This document shows, in pieces, positions 24,180 to 35,245 of a stretch of 64,000 bases of DNA (positions are counted from its first letter, which is position 1; each line of letters starts with the position of its first letter). Source of the stretch: Paracoccaceae bacterium (GTDB lineage Bacteria > Pseudomonadota > Alphaproteobacteria > Rhodobacterales > Rhodobacteraceae); the NCBI GenBank assembly GCA_021647745.1, contig JAKIUB010000014.1:3772-67771 (forward strand). Direction: 5' to 3'. The notes beneath the pieces were generated by a model that worked only from the letters and a program-made list of their open reading frames with translations, ran no database searches and was not told where the DNA came from. The position numbers were made by a program, and so were the translations under genes.

Positions 24180-26384
24180 ATGGAAGCCAACATGACACAG
24201 CCAGAGGATTTTAATGAAGGAGAAGCGGTGGCCGTACTGACCACCGAGCCGGTAGAGCGCCTGCTTGATTATCTTGCACCAACGGGCGGGGTCAGCATCG
24301 GGAGACTTGTCAAGGTGCCGCTGGGACCAAGGCAGGTGATCGGGGTGGTTTGGGGAAAAGGCACAGGGTTTGCGCCGGAAAAGCTGCGCAAAATCAGTAC
24401 AGTCTCCGACGCGCCGGCCATTACCGGCGAAATGCTTGATTTCATCAAAAGGGTGGCAGATTATAATGTTGCGCCGCTAAGCGCGGTATTGCGCCTCGCC
24501 ACCCGCGCGCCGGGCCTGCTGGACCCGCCCGCCAAGCGCAAGCTCGTATCCCTCAGCGGATTAATACCGGCCAAGCAAACCGCCGCACGCAAAAAGGTGA
24601 TAGCATTTTTGCAAGCCGGGGGCGGGCGGCCTTTTGCGCCCGTCGAGCTGGCTCAATTTGCCGGTGTGTCGCAAGGGGTGGTTACCGGCCTGATAAAACA
24701 AGGGGTGCTTTTGGTAGAGGATGCCCCGAGAGACCTGCCCTACCCCAGGCTTGACCCCGCCCATAAAGGCAAAGCGCTTTCCGCACTGCAAAGCAAAGCC
24801 GCCAAAGCCCTGCGAAAATCCGTGCAGAGCCGGACCTATCATACCACCTTGTTAAAGGGGGTTACCGGCTCTGGCAAAACCGAGGTGTACCTAGAGGCTG
24901 TGGCCGAGGTGTTAACGCAAGGCCGCCAAGGGCTGGTGCTCTTGCCCGAAATTGCCCTGACGGTGGATTTTATTGCCCGACTGGAGGCACGCTTTGGCGC
25001 GCGCCCCGCCGAATGGCACTCGGGCGCGACCATGTCCGAGCGCCGCCGCTGCTGGCGGGCGGTGGCTATGGGCGAGGCGCAGCTGGTGGTCGGGGCGCGC
25101 TCGGCGCTGTTTTTGCCCTTTTTCGACCTTGGGCTGATTGTGGTTGATGAGGAACATGACGGCTCCTACAAACAAGAAGAAGGGGTATATTATCATGCCC
25201 GTGATATGGCGGTGCTGCGCGCCTCGATCAGCGGTGCCGGTGTGATACTGGCCACTGCCACCCCGAGCCTGGAGACATGGGCCAATGCCGAGGCCGGCAA
25301 ATATATCCGCCTCGATCTGCCCGAGCGCTTTGGCACTGCCAAGCTGCCCGAAATGGCGGCAATAGATATGCGCAGCGAGAAAATGCAGCCCAACCAGTGG
25401 ATATCCCCCACCCTGCGCGAGGAGATGCGCAAGGTTTATGGCGAGGGTAGCCAGTCTTTACTGTTTCTCAACCGGCGCGGCTATGCGCCGCTAACCCTGT
25501 GCCGCGCTTGCGGCGAGCAGGTCGGCTGCGAAAGCTGCGATGCCCGCATGGTCGAGCACAAGTTTCAAAACCGGCTGGTCTGCCACCAGTGCGGCGCCAC
25601 AAAACCTATCCCCGATACCTGCCCCTCTTGCGAGGTCAGCGGCAAAATGACCGCGCTGGGACCAGGGGTGGAGCGCATAGCCGAAGAGGTGGCAGAGGTC
25701 TTTCCCGATGCGCGGGTGGAGATACTTTCGTCTGATCTGTCGGATTCAGCCCGCGGGCTGAAAGAGCGAATAGAGGCGATTGCGGCGGGCAAGGCCGATA
25801 TTATCATCGGCACGCAGATGGTAGCCAAAGGCCATAACTTTCCGCACCTGACGCTGGTCGGGGTGATAGATGCCGACCTCGGCCTGCAAGGCGGAGATTT
25901 GCGGGCAGCAGAAAAAAGCTTTCAGCTCATCCGGCAGGTGGCAGGGCGAGCCGGCAGGGCCGAAAAACCGGGCCGCGCACTGCTGCAAAGCTTTCAGCCC
26001 GGCCACCCTGTGATCGAGGCGATCCTGTCTGGCGACGAGGAGGCCTTTTGGCAGACCGAAGCAAAGGCGCGGCTCGAGGCCGGCATGCCCCCCTATGGCC
26101 GGCTTGCGGGGGTGATTATTTCCAGCCCGAAACAGGCGGATGCATTTGATATAGCAAACCGGTTGGCGCGAAATGCCCGGCCATTGCTGAATATCGGCGC
26201 CCGGGTTTTTGGCCCTGCCGCCGCCCCCATTGCCAAGGTGCGCGACCACTACCGTGTGCGCCTGCTGGTAAAAGCCGCCAAAGGTGCGCCGCTACAGCGG
26301 GCATTGCGCCTATGGGTGCGCCCGCTCAAACGCCCGCCAAACCTGCGCATCCGACTGGATATCGACCCGCAAACCTTCTTTTAA
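24180..26384 (+). CDS. priA: Primosomal replication protein N' (PriA helicase)
   Basis: About 734 aa from ATG 24180 (AAGGA upstream); ATG 24192 is also possible, and a frame from 24129 is less likely. DNA-binding N-terminal domain, then superfamily 2 helicase: Walker A GVTGSGKTEVY near 250, DEEHD box, and QVAGRAGRAEKPGRALLQ (motif VI). The zinc-binding insert is intact with CRACGEQVGCESCDARM and CHQCGATKPIPDTCPSCE. PriA restarts stalled replication forks by loading DnaB. Confidence 0.96.
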   Translation: MEANMTQPEDFNEGEAVAVLTTEPVERLLDYLAPTGGVSIGRLVKVPLGPRQVIGVVWGKGTGFAPEKLRKISTVSDAPAITGEMLDFIKRVADYNVAPLSAVLRLATRAPGLLDPPAKRKLVSLSGLIPAKQTAARKKVIAFLQAGGGRPFAPVELAQFAGVSQGVVTGLIKQGVLLVEDAPRDLPYPRLDPAHKGKALSALQSKAAKALRKSVQSRTYHTTLLKGVTGSGKTEVYLEAVAEVLTQGRQGLVLLPEIALTVDFIARLEARFGARPAEWHSGATMSERRRCWRAVAMGEAQLVVGARSALFLPFFDLGLIVVDEEHDGSYKQEEGVYYHARDMAVLRASISGAGVILATATPSLETWANAEAGKYIRLDLPERFGTAKLPEMAAIDMRSEKMQPNQWISPTLREEMRKVYGEGSQSLLFLNRRGYAPLTLCRACGEQVGCESCDARMVEHKFQNRLVCHQCGATKPIPDTCPSCEVSGKMTALGPGVERIAEEVAEVFPDARVEILSSDLSDSARGLKERIEAIAAGKADIIIGTQMVAKGHNFPHLTLVGVIDADLGLQGGDLRAAEKSFQLIRQVAGRAGRAEKPGRALLQSFQPGHPVIEAILSGDEEAFWQTEAKARLEAGMPPYGRLAGVIISSPKQADAFDIANRLARNARPLLNIGARVFGPAAAPIAKVRDHYRVRLLVKAAKGAPLQRALRLWVRPLKRPPNLRIRLDIDPQTFF

Positions 26385-26478
26385 AGCCCTCTCCGAGAAA
26401 AATTCGCCATGTTGGGTGCCGCTTTCTGGCCAATGGCTGAAAACAACGCTAAGACTTGAGGAAAACCCGAGGAACCAC

Positions 26479-27576
26479 ATGAGCCGCCACCCCGATATCA
26501 TCCCCCAGCCCGGAATTCTGGGCATTACCCCCTATGTTGCCGGTAAAACCACCGCCAAGGGTGGCAACCGTGTGACCAAGCTATCAAGCAACGAAAACCC
26601 GCTCGGCCCCAGCCCCTTGGCCAAGGCCGCCTATATCGAGGCCGCCGCCGCGCTGGAGCTTTATCCAAGCGCGGAGCACGCCGCCCTGCGTGCTGCCATT
26701 GCCGAAGTGCACGGGCTGGAGGCCAACCGCATTATCTGCGGGGCCGGCTCTGACGAGATCATCGCCTTTTTGTGTAACACCTATGCCGGTCCGGGCGACG
26801 AGGTGCTTTATACCGAACACGGGTTTTCGATGTATGCGATATCGGCACGGGCGGCAGGGGCCACGCCGGTCACGGCCCCCGAGCAAAACCGCAAAGCCGA
26901 TATAGACGCACTTCTGGCCGCCTGCACAAATCGCACAAGGCTGGTGTTTTTGGCCAACCCCAACAACCCGACCGGCACGATGGTGGCTGAATCAGAGATC
27001 AACCGCCTTGCCGAGGGCCTGCCACCACAGGCGCTGCTGGTGCTTGATGGTGCCTATGCCGAGTTTATCGAGGGATTTGGCGGCCATGCCGCGCTGGTTG
27101 AAGCTTGCGATAATGTAGTGATGACCCGCACCTTTTCAAAAATATACGGGCTGGGCGGGGCGCGTATTGGTTGGGGCTATGGCCCGGCGCATGTGATCGA
27201 CGCCCTCAACCGTGTGCGCGGGCCTTTTAATGTGAGCGCAGCCGCGCTGGCCGCCGCAGAGGCCGCTGTAAAGGACGAAACCTATACCATCCGCTGTCGC
27301 GATGAAAACAGCAAATGGCGGGCGTGGCTGCGTGAAGCCTTGGCCAAAGCCGGCATTCCATCTGACGAGAGCCATACCAATTTCATCCTCGCCCGCTTTG
27401 CCGACACCCCCACCGCCAATGCCGCCGACGCCTATTTGCAAAACCGCGGGTTGGTGGTACGCAATGTAGCTGGCTATGGGCTGGCTGATTGCCTGCGCAT
27501 CACCATCGGCGACGAAATCGCCTGCCGCGCCGTGGCTGCAACCCTGACCGACTTCATGAAAGGTGCTCGCGCATGA
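26479..27576 (+). CDS. hisC: Histidinol-phosphate aminotransferase
   Basis: 365 aa from ATG 26479 with GAGGAA upstream; a longer frame runs back into priA and is not used. PLP fold type I: KLSSNENPLGPSP near residue 35, LANPNNPTGT near 158, LDGAYAEF, and the PLP lysine in TRTFSKIYGLGGARIGWG near 220. It makes histidinol phosphate from imidazole-acetol phosphate; relatives also transaminate aromatic precursors, which fits the cotranscribed prephenate/arogenate dehydrogenase that follows with a 4-nt overlap. Confidence 0.93.
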   Translation: MSRHPDIIPQPGILGITPYVAGKTTAKGGNRVTKLSSNENPLGPSPLAKAAYIEAAAALELYPSAEHAALRAAIAEVHGLEANRIICGAGSDEIIAFLCNTYAGPGDEVLYTEHGFSMYAISARAAGATPVTAPEQNRKADIDALLAACTNRTRLVFLANPNNPTGTMVAESEINRLAEGLPPQALLVLDGAYAEFIEGFGGHAALVEACDNVVMTRTFSKIYGLGGARIGWGYGPAHVIDALNRVRGPFNVSAAALAAAEAAVKDETYTIRCRDENSKWRAWLREALAKAGIPSDESHTNFILARFADTPTANAADAYLQNRGLVVRNVAGYGLADCLRITIGDEIACRAVAATLTDFMKGARA

Positions 27577-28490
27577 GCCAGTATAAACACGTTGCCCTGA
27601 TCGGGCTGGGCCTGCTGGCCAGCTCTATCAGCCTTGCCATGCGCCGCGCCGGCATGAAAGCCCGCATCACCGGCACCGCCCGCTCGAAAGCCACCCGCGA
27701 CACCGCGCTGAAACTCGGGCTGGTAGATGCGGTATTTGACACCGCCGCCGAGGCCGTAAAGGGTGCTGATCTGGTGATCCTCTGTGTGCCGGTCGGGGTG
27801 ATGGGAGCCATTGCCGAAGAGATCGCGCCATATCTGACCGAAGGTTGCACGGTTACCGATGTTGGCTCGGTCAAGCGCGCCGTGGTCGAGGCCGTTAACC
27901 CGCATATGCCGGATGGCGTGCATTTCATCCCCTCCCATCCGATGGCTGGCACCGAAAAATCCGGCCCCGAAGCCGGCTTTGCTTCGCTGTTTGACAATCG
28001 CTGGTGCTTGATGACCCCGCTCGAGAGCAATGACCACGCCACCGTCGAGCGCCTAAAAGTATTCTGGGGCGCGCTCGGCGCCAATGTCGAAATGATGGAG
28101 ATTGACCACCATGATCTGGTGGCCAGCGTTATCTCGCACACACCGCATCTGATCGCCTATACCATGGTCGGGGTGGCGGACGGCATGAACCGGGTGGCCA
28201 AAACCGAGGTGGTTAACTATTCCGCCGCCGGTTTTCGTGATTTCACCCGCATCGCCGCCTCTGACCCGACCATGTGGCGCGATGTATTTCTGAATAATAA
28301 AGACGCCACACTAGAGGTGCTTGGCCGCTTCACCGAAGAGCTTTTGGCCCTGCAACGCGCTATCCGGTTGGGGGATGGCGACTTTTTGTTTGATTATTTC
28401 ACCCGCACGCGGGATATCCGGCGTAGTATTATCGACGCGGGCCAAGACACCAACGCCCCCGATTTTGGTCGAAACAAAGAGGAAAGCTGA
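27573..28490 (+). CDS. Prephenate/arogenate dehydrogenase family protein
   Basis: 305 aa. Start ATG overlaps the hisC stop as ATGA. Rossmann NAD(P)-binding start VALIGLGLLASSISLAMRRAG, then LVILCVPVGVMG, VTDVGSVKRAVVEAV and the substrate-site block HFIPSHPMAGTEKSGPEAGF; the C-terminal all-helical domain includes the conserved HHDLVASVISHTPHLIAY. It oxidises prephenate or arogenate towards tyrosine. The paired hisC-like aminotransferase suggests a tyrosine-branch operon. The cofactor and substrate preference cannot be read from sequence. Confidence 0.93.
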   Translation: MSQYKHVALIGLGLLASSISLAMRRAGMKARITGTARSKATRDTALKLGLVDAVFDTAAEAVKGADLVILCVPVGVMGAIAEEIAPYLTEGCTVTDVGSVKRAVVEAVNPHMPDGVHFIPSHPMAGTEKSGPEAGFASLFDNRWCLMTPLESNDHATVERLKVFWGALGANVEMMEIDHHDLVASVISHTPHLIAYTMVGVADGMNRVAKTEVVNYSAAGFRDFTRIAASDPTMWRDVFLNNKDATLEVLGRFTEELLALQRAIRLGDGDFLFDYFTRTRDIRRSIIDAGQDTNAPDFGRNKEES

Positions 28491-28491
28491 C

Positions 28492-29103
28492 ATGTATAAA
28501 TCCGTCATCCTGTTTGCGCTCATACTATCCGCCTGCACCCGCAGCGGCGCGCCGGACCTCTCTGCCTATAGCGCCGGGCACAGTACCCGCCTTTGCGGCA
28601 ACCCTGCCCTGCTGGGCGAAAAGCTCGATGATATCGCGCAAGGCCAGTGCCGCATCGACAACCCTGTCGCTGTGCATGTGGTTGCCGGTGTTACCCTGTC
28701 CACCCCCGCAACGCTGAATTGCGATACAGCCAATACCCTCGCGGACTGGGTCGAAAACGATGCCCAGCAAGCGGTGAAAAAACTGCGCAGCCGGATTAGC
28801 AGCATGCGGGTTCTGGCCTCCTATGCCTGCCGCACCCGCAATAGCCGACCCGGGGCGCGGCTTTCCGAGCATGCGCTTGGCAATGCGATAGACTTGGGCT
28901 CTTTCACGCTGGAAAACGGCATCGTGCTGAGCATCAAGGATGACTGGCGTCGGCGCAACAAAGAGGGAAAAGCCATCCGTGCGCTGGTAGATAGCGCCTG
29001 CGGCCCTTTTGGCACCGTGCTCAGCCCTGATTCTGACCGGTTCCACCAAGATAACCTGCATCTTGATACCGCCTCCTACCGCTCCGGTGCCTATTGCCCC
29101 TAG
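28492..29103 (+). CDS. Extensin-like C-terminal domain lipoprotein
   Basis: 203 aa. The first 15 residues form a signal peptide with lipobox LSAC, so it is a periplasmic lipoprotein. The domain contains YACRTRNSRPGARLSEHALGNAIDLG with His and Asp, and a late FHQDNLHLD, the metal-ligand pattern of LAS-type peptidases (VanY/MepA relatives) as found in the bacterial extensin-like family. A peptidoglycan-cutting role is inferred from this pattern; four paired Cys suggest disulfides. It starts 1 nt after the dehydrogenase stop. Confidence 0.85.
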   Translation: MYKSVILFALILSACTRSGAPDLSAYSAGHSTRLCGNPALLGEKLDDIAQGQCRIDNPVAVHVVAGVTLSTPATLNCDTANTLADWVENDAQQAVKKLRSRISSMRVLASYACRTRNSRPGARLSEHALGNAIDLGSFTLENGIVLSIKDDWRRRNKEGKAIRALVDSACGPFGTVLSPDSDRFHQDNLHLDTASYRSGAYCP

Positions 29104-30305
29104 TGCGGCGTCCGCAGCAAAACCCACATCGCCACAGCCGCTACGATCGCGCCGAGCAAAAACGGCGCGCCGGGAAAGTATAGCCCGCCCTCAAGGGTAA
29201 ACAGCTTGAACATGCCGGTAAAAACCAGTGGCGCAATGATTGCGGCGAGGGATTCTATGCTGCCCAGAACCCCTTGCAAATCACCCTGCTCGCTATCCGG
29301 CACCTTCTTGGAAAGCACACCGTTTATGACCGGGCCTGCCACCTCGCCAAGCGCGGCCACCGAGATCAGGGCAAAGACCATCCATGTCTCCAGCGCGAGG
29401 CTGATGCCGAGCATAGCAAGGATAATCGCCGAAATACCCAGTCGGATTGTCCTATACTCGCCCAAGCGGGGCAAAAGCCACCGGATCAGCACACCTTGCA
29501 CAAACACCACCCCCAAGCCGTAGGCCGCCAGCGAAAACCCGATGGTGGCGGTGGACCAGTCAAACTTTTCTTTGCCATAAAAGCTCCAGACACTTGGATA
29601 GGCATAGCCGGCCAGCATCAGGCAAAACACCACAATCAGCATCGGCCGCAGCTCGCGTTGGCTGATTGCATTGCGCAGGGCCGAAAAGGGATTGGCGCGC
29701 CGCCAAGTAAAACTGCGGCGTTTTTCCACCGGCAAGGATTCCGGCAACAAAAACCACCCGAAGATAAAATTCAGCCCTGCAAACCCCGCCGCTGCAAAAA
29801 ACGGCAGGCGGACATCTACCGCCCCGAGCATACCGCCAATCGCAGGCCCGAGAATAAAGCCTATGCCAAAGGTTGCCCCGATCATGCCGAAATTTTTCGC
29901 CCGATCTTCAGGCGCGCTGATATCGGCGATATAGGCTGTTGCGGTAGAGATCGTGGCCCCCGCGATCCCCGCCACCAGCCGACCAATAAACAATAGCGCA
30001 AAATTTCCGGCCAGCCCCATGATGATATAATCAACAAATAATGCCGCAATGCCGGCCAGCAAAACCGGCCGCCGCCCGAAACGGTCTGAAAGGTTACCCA
30101 ATATCGGCAGAAAGAAAAACTGCATCAAGGCATAAACAGCAACCAGAGCGCCGCCAAAAAGCGCGGCACTCGGCACATCTTCAAAGCCGAGATCTTCGAG
30201 CAGCTCCGGCATCACCGGAAATATCAACCCGATCCCGATAGCGTCCAGCAAAATGGTGGCGATAGCAAAGCCCATGCCCGCCTTATGTTTTTTAGCTATA
30301 TTCAT
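29100..30305 (-). CDS. MFS transporter, TetA-like (TCR/Tet family)
   Basis: 401 aa, twelve predicted membrane helices. TetA-like marks: ILLDAIGIGLIFPVMPELLEDLG in helix 1, the loop motif GNLSDRFGRRPVLLAG near residue 70, AYIADISAPEDRAKNFGMIGATFGIGFILGPAIGGMLG (motif C of antiporters), and GEVAGPVINGVLSKKVPDSEQGDLQGVLGS. Such proteins export tetracyclines or other drugs, but many environmental homologues have unknown substrates. Its start is only 12 nt from the atp terminator hairpin, so its promoter is unclear. Confidence 0.88.
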   Translation of the reverse strand: MNIAKKHKAGMGFAIATILLDAIGIGLIFPVMPELLEDLGFEDVPSAALFGGALVAVYALMQFFFLPILGNLSDRFGRRPVLLAGIAALFVDYIIMGLAGNFALLFIGRLVAGIAGATISTATAYIADISAPEDRAKNFGMIGATFGIGFILGPAIGGMLGAVDVRLPFFAAAGFAGLNFIFGWFLLPESLPVEKRRSFTWRRANPFSALRNAISQRELRPMLIVVFCLMLAGYAYPSVWSFYGKEKFDWSTATIGFSLAAYGLGVVFVQGVLIRWLLPRLGEYRTIRLGISAIILAMLGISLALETWMVFALISVAALGEVAGPVINGVLSKKVPDSEQGDLQGVLGSIESLAAIIAPLVFTGMFKLFTLEGGLYFPGAPFLLGAIVAAVAMWVLLRTPH

Positions 30306-30316
30306 ACCGCAGATAT

Positions 30317-30350
30317 AATAAAGGCCCCGCAGGGTAGCGAGGCCTTTATT
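30317..30350 (-). terminator. Terminator of the atp operon
   Basis: AATAAAGGCC (30317-30326) and GGCCTTTATT (30341-30350) form a perfect 10-bp stem, with the inner CCGC/GCGA partly pairing, ahead of an A/T-rich stretch. It lies just after the atpC stop (30366) on the same strand and directly before the MFS start (30305). Confidence 0.75.
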
Positions 30351-30365
30351 GGTATGATTATTGCG

Positions 30366-30764
30366 CTAAATTGCGTGGCGAATAAGCAGCTCGTGATGCT
30401 CTGCCACCCGTCGTGCGGCGGCCGCATTCTGGTGCTCTGTCGCGGCTTCAAGATCGGCCTTGGCGATATTATGGAACTCTTCCAGTATCTCCTTGGTCAC
30501 CTCGCCTTTGGGCAGGGCATTTTCGGCCAAAACCGTAACTCCCTCTGCCGATATCTCGGCAAAGCCGCCGGTGACAAGGTATTCGGTGGTCTCCGCACCG
30601 GCCACAACCGTCACATAGCCCGGGCGCAGGGTGGTAACCAGTGGTTCATGGTTCGGCATTGCCACCATATCACCATCAGTGCCCGGAATGCTCACGCTTT
30701 CGGCTTGCAGTGAAGCCAGCTTACGCTCCGGGGATACCAGATCAAATTGCATTGTATCAGCCAT
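30366..30764 (-). CDS. atpC: F1 ATP synthase epsilon subunit
   Basis: 132 aa. Starts MADTMQFDLVSPERKLASLQAESVSIPGTDGDMVAMPNHEPLV, the beta-sandwich typical of epsilon, followed by VTVLAENALPKGEV and the two C-terminal helices with EEFHNIAKADLEAATEHQNAAAARR. It couples the rotor to ATP hydrolysis control. AGGAGG lies before the ATG. Last gene of the atp operon. Confidence 0.97.
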   Translation of the reverse strand: MADTMQFDLVSPERKLASLQAESVSIPGTDGDMVAMPNHEPLVTTLRPGYVTVVAGAETTEYLVTGGFAEISAEGVTVLAENALPKGEVTKEILEEFHNIAKADLEAATEHQNAAAARRVAEHHELLIRHAI

Positions 30765-30776
30765 TGGTGGCCTCCT

Positions 30777-32204
<1,428 letters not shown>

Positions 32205-32219
32205 CAGTTTTTCTCCAGT

Positions 32220-33092
32220 TTAAAGCGCTTCAGCGCCCGAGATAATCTCGATCAATTCATTGGTAATCGCAGCCTGACGCGAGCGGTTATACTCGATGGT
32301 CAGTTTGTCGATCATTTCGCCAGCGTTGCGGGTCGCGTTGTCCATAGCAGACATCCGCGCGCCCTGCTCCGAGGCTCCATTTTCCAGCAGCGCCGTGAAA
32401 ATCTGGGTCGAAACCGCACGCGGCAGCAAATCATCCAGAATTTCGCTTTCTTCCGGCTCGAAGTCATAGAGCGTAGAGGAGGTCTCCTCGGCGACATCAA
32501 ACTTGGCAGGAATAAGCTGAAGTGCGGTCGGGATCTGGGTCACAACCGATTCAAACCGGCTGTAAAAGATCGTTGCCACGTCAAACTCGGCCGTATCAAA
32601 ACGCTTGATCAGGTCTTTGCCGATATTAGCCGCGTGTACATAGCCAAGGCGCTTAACCTCGGAATGGTCCACGTGATGGATCATGATATCGCCAAAATCA
32701 CGCTTGAGCTGGTCACGGCCTTTTTTGCCAACGGTGATCATTTTCACCGTTTTGCCAGCTGCGACAAGCTCGTTTGCATGCGCCCGCGCCAATTTGGCAA
32801 TCGACGAGTTAAACCCGCCGCACAGCCCGCGCTCGGAGGTAGCGACGATCAGCAGATGCACATCGTCTTTTCCCGTGCCGCGCAGAAGCAAAGGTGCGTT
32901 CTCGCTTTCAGCAGCGCCTTGAGCCAGATTTCCAAGGACCGCGTTCATCCGCGCCGCATAAGGGCGCGCGTCTTCAGCGGATTCCTGGGCGCGGCGCAAT
33001 TTCGCCGCAGCCACCATCTGCATGGCCTTGGTGATTTTCCGAGTGTTTTTAACACTCTGGATCCTCGTTTTTAGGTCTTTGAGGTTCGCCAT
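32220..33092 (-). CDS. atpG: F1 ATP synthase gamma subunit
   Basis: 290 aa. The central shaft. N-terminal helix MANLKDLKTRIQSVKNTRKITKAMQMVAAAKLRRAQ and C-terminal helix MSAMDNATRNAGEMIDKLTIEYNRSRQAAITNELIEIISGAEAL pair as the coiled coil; the middle SERGLCGGFNSSI is the conserved rotor segment. Between atpA and atpD as usual. Confidence 0.98.
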   Translation of the reverse strand: MANLKDLKTRIQSVKNTRKITKAMQMVAAAKLRRAQESAEDARPYAARMNAVLGNLAQGAAESENAPLLLRGTGKDDVHLLIVATSERGLCGGFNSSIAKLARAHANELVAAGKTVKMITVGKKGRDQLKRDFGDIMIHHVDHSEVKRLGYVHAANIGKDLIKRFDTAEFDVATIFYSRFESVVTQIPTALQLIPAKFDVAEETSSTLYDFEPEESEILDDLLPRAVSTQIFTALLENGASEQGARMSAMDNATRNAGEMIDKLTIEYNRSRQAAITNELIEIISGAEAL

Positions 33093-33123
33093 TGGCTAAA
33101 ACTCCTTTCCCTTAAGGCCAAAA

Positions 33124-34662
33124 TTACGCGAAGTCTTTTGCGAAAGCTTCGAGCACGGATTTGACGCTGTCATCCAGCTCACCTTTAACCTTGCGGTCAT
33201 TATCGGTGATGTCTTTCAGCAGGTCGGCATGGTTGGTGCGCAGGTGCGCCAGCAAGCCGGCCTCAAAGCGGCCAACGTCTTTAACGTCAACTTTATCAAG
33301 GTAGCCTTTGGTGCCGGCATAAATAACCATAACCTGCTCGGCATTGGTCAGCGGCGAATATTGCGCCTGCTTCAGCAGCTCGGTCAGGCGCGCACCACGG
33401 GCAAGCAATGCCTGTGTAGCAGCATCCAGATCAGAACCGAACTGGGCAAAAGCCGCCATCTCGCGGTACTGCGCCAGCTCCAGCTTCAGAGAGCCAGCCA
33501 CAGACGACATCGCCTTGGTTTGCGCCGAAGAGCCAACCCGCGATACCGAAAGGCCTGTGTTAACCGCCGGACGGATGCCCGCGTTAAACAGCTCGGTTTC
33601 GAGGAAGATCTGACCATCGGTGATCGAAATCACGTTGGTTGGAATAAATGCCGAAACATCGCCGCCCTGGGTTTCAATGATCGGCAGCGCGGTGAGCGAG
33701 CCAGAACCATAATCCGCGTTCAATTTCGACGAACGCTCAAGCAAGCGAGAGTGAAGATAAAACACATCGCCCGGGTAAGCTTCACGTCCGGGTGGACGGC
33801 GCAGCAGCAAGGACATTTGGCGATAAGCCACGGCCTGCTTGGAAAGGTCATCATAGATGATCAGCGCGTGGCGGCCATTGTCACGGAAATGCTCGGCCAT
33901 CGCGGTGGCGCAATAAGGGGCGAGGAACTGAAGAGGTGCAGGGTCTGAAGCGGTCGCTGCCACAACGATGGAATATTCCATCGCGCCGTTTTCTTCCAGC
34001 TTGCGCACGAGTTGGGCCACGGTAGAGCGTTTTTGCCCGATCGCCACATATACGCAGTAAAGTTTTTTATACTCGTCATCACCAGCCGCGTCATTATACG
34101 CCTTCTGGTTCAGAACCGCATCCAGCGCCACAGCTGATTTGCCGGTCTGGCGGTCACCAATGATCAGCTCGCGCTGGCCACGACCAACGGGAATAAGCGC
34201 ATCAACAGATTTCAGGCCGGTTGCCATAGGCTCATGCACCGATTTACGCGGAATAATACCGGGGGCTTTCACATCGGCCACCGAGCGTTTTGTGGTTTTC
34301 AACGGGCCTTTGCCGTCAATCGGATTACCCAAGCCATCAACCACGCGGCCAAGCAGCTCGTCGCCCACGGGCACATCCACAATCGAGTTGGTGCGCTTTA
34401 CAACGTCACCCTCTTTGATATCCCTGTCCGAACCGAAAATCACGATACCGACGTTATCAGTCTCGAGGTTCAGCGCCATTCCGCGGATACCACCGGGGAA
34501 TTCAACCATTTCACCGGCCTGAACATTGTCCAACCCATATACACGCGCAATACCGTCACCAACTGACAGCACACGCCCCACTTCGGCGACTTCGGCCTCG
34601 GCACCAAAATTCTTGATCTGGTTCTTGAGAATCGCAGAGATTTCCGCGGCTTGGATGCTCAT
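33124..34662 (-). CDS. atpA: F1 ATP synthase alpha subunit
   Basis: 512 aa. Non-catalytic nucleotide-binding subunit: Walker A GDRQTGKSAVALDAV near residue 170, ALIIYDDLSKQAVAYRQMSLLLRRPPGREAYPGDVFYLHSRLLER, and SVSRVGSSAQ near 374 (alpha signature). N-terminal IQAAEISAILKNQI contacts the delta subunit. It starts directly after the atpH stop. Confidence 0.99.
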   Translation of the reverse strand: MSIQAAEISAILKNQIKNFGAEAEVAEVGRVLSVGDGIARVYGLDNVQAGEMVEFPGGIRGMALNLETDNVGIVIFGSDRDIKEGDVVKRTNSIVDVPVGDELLGRVVDGLGNPIDGKGPLKTTKRSVADVKAPGIIPRKSVHEPMATGLKSVDALIPVGRGQRELIIGDRQTGKSAVALDAVLNQKAYNDAAGDDEYKKLYCVYVAIGQKRSTVAQLVRKLEENGAMEYSIVVAATASDPAPLQFLAPYCATAMAEHFRDNGRHALIIYDDLSKQAVAYRQMSLLLRRPPGREAYPGDVFYLHSRLLERSSKLNADYGSGSLTALPIIETQGGDVSAFIPTNVISITDGQIFLETELFNAGIRPAVNTGLSVSRVGSSAQTKAMSSVAGSLKLELAQYREMAAFAQFGSDLDAATQALLARGARLTELLKQAQYSPLTNAEQVMVIYAGTKGYLDKVDVKDVGRFEAGLLAHLRTNHADLLKDITDNDRKVKGELDDSVKSVLEAFAKDFA

Positions 34663-35223
34663 TTATCCGACCTCTTTCATTGCATTTTGAAGATTGTTAA
34701 GTTTGCTGCGAAGCGAGCTGTCGATCATGAGTGAACCCACCTTCACAATAAGACCGCCAATAAGATCCTTATCCACGGTCACATTTACTTTCACGTCTTT
34801 GCCAACCGATTTTTTAAGCGCGGCGGCCAGTGCGGTGCTTTGCTTTTCGGTCAGAGCCTTGGCGGCGATCACATCCGCGCTCACCTCGCCGCGATCATCA
34901 GCGGCCAGTGCTTTTACCTGAGAGATCATCGCAGGCAGCACATCAAGGCGGCGGTTTTCAGCCATCAGGGCCACGGTGTTGGAAACATCCGCCCCCAGCC
35001 CCATTTTATCGGTCAGGGCGCGCAGGGCTTTGCCTTGCTCCTCGCGGCTGAGCAATGGCGAGGTGATGACATCGCGCAAATCGGCGCTTTCATCAAGCGC
35101 CCCTTGCAGCGAATCAAGATCAGCCTCGATAGCGGCCAGGCTTTTGGCCGCCTTGGCGATCTGGAACAATGCGATCGCATAGCGCCCCGAGGCCCCTGCG
35201 GTTATTGATGCTGTAGCAGACAC
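34663..35223 (-). CDS. atpH: F1 ATP synthase delta subunit
   Basis: 186 aa from GTG 35223 with AAAGGGG upstream; the frame extends to 35262, but that stretch includes the leader hairpin and lacks conservation. Delta/OSCP features: GRYAIALFQIAKAAKSLAAIEADL at the start, RRLDVLPAMISQVKALA, and the C-terminal VTVDKDLIGGLIVKVGSLMIDSSLRSKLNNLQNAM. It forms the stalk link between F1 and F0. First gene of an F1-only operon; F0 genes are elsewhere, as usual in this class. Confidence 0.96.
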   Translation of the reverse strand: MSATASITAGASGRYAIALFQIAKAAKSLAAIEADLDSLQGALDESADLRDVITSPLLSREEQGKALRALTDKMGLGADVSNTVALMAENRRLDVLPAMISQVKALAADDRGEVSADVIAAKALTEKQSTALAAALKKSVGKDVKVNVTVDKDLIGGLIVKVGSLMIDSSLRSKLNNLQNAMKEVG

Positions 35224-35245
35224 GAACACCCCTTTATTCTCAACA

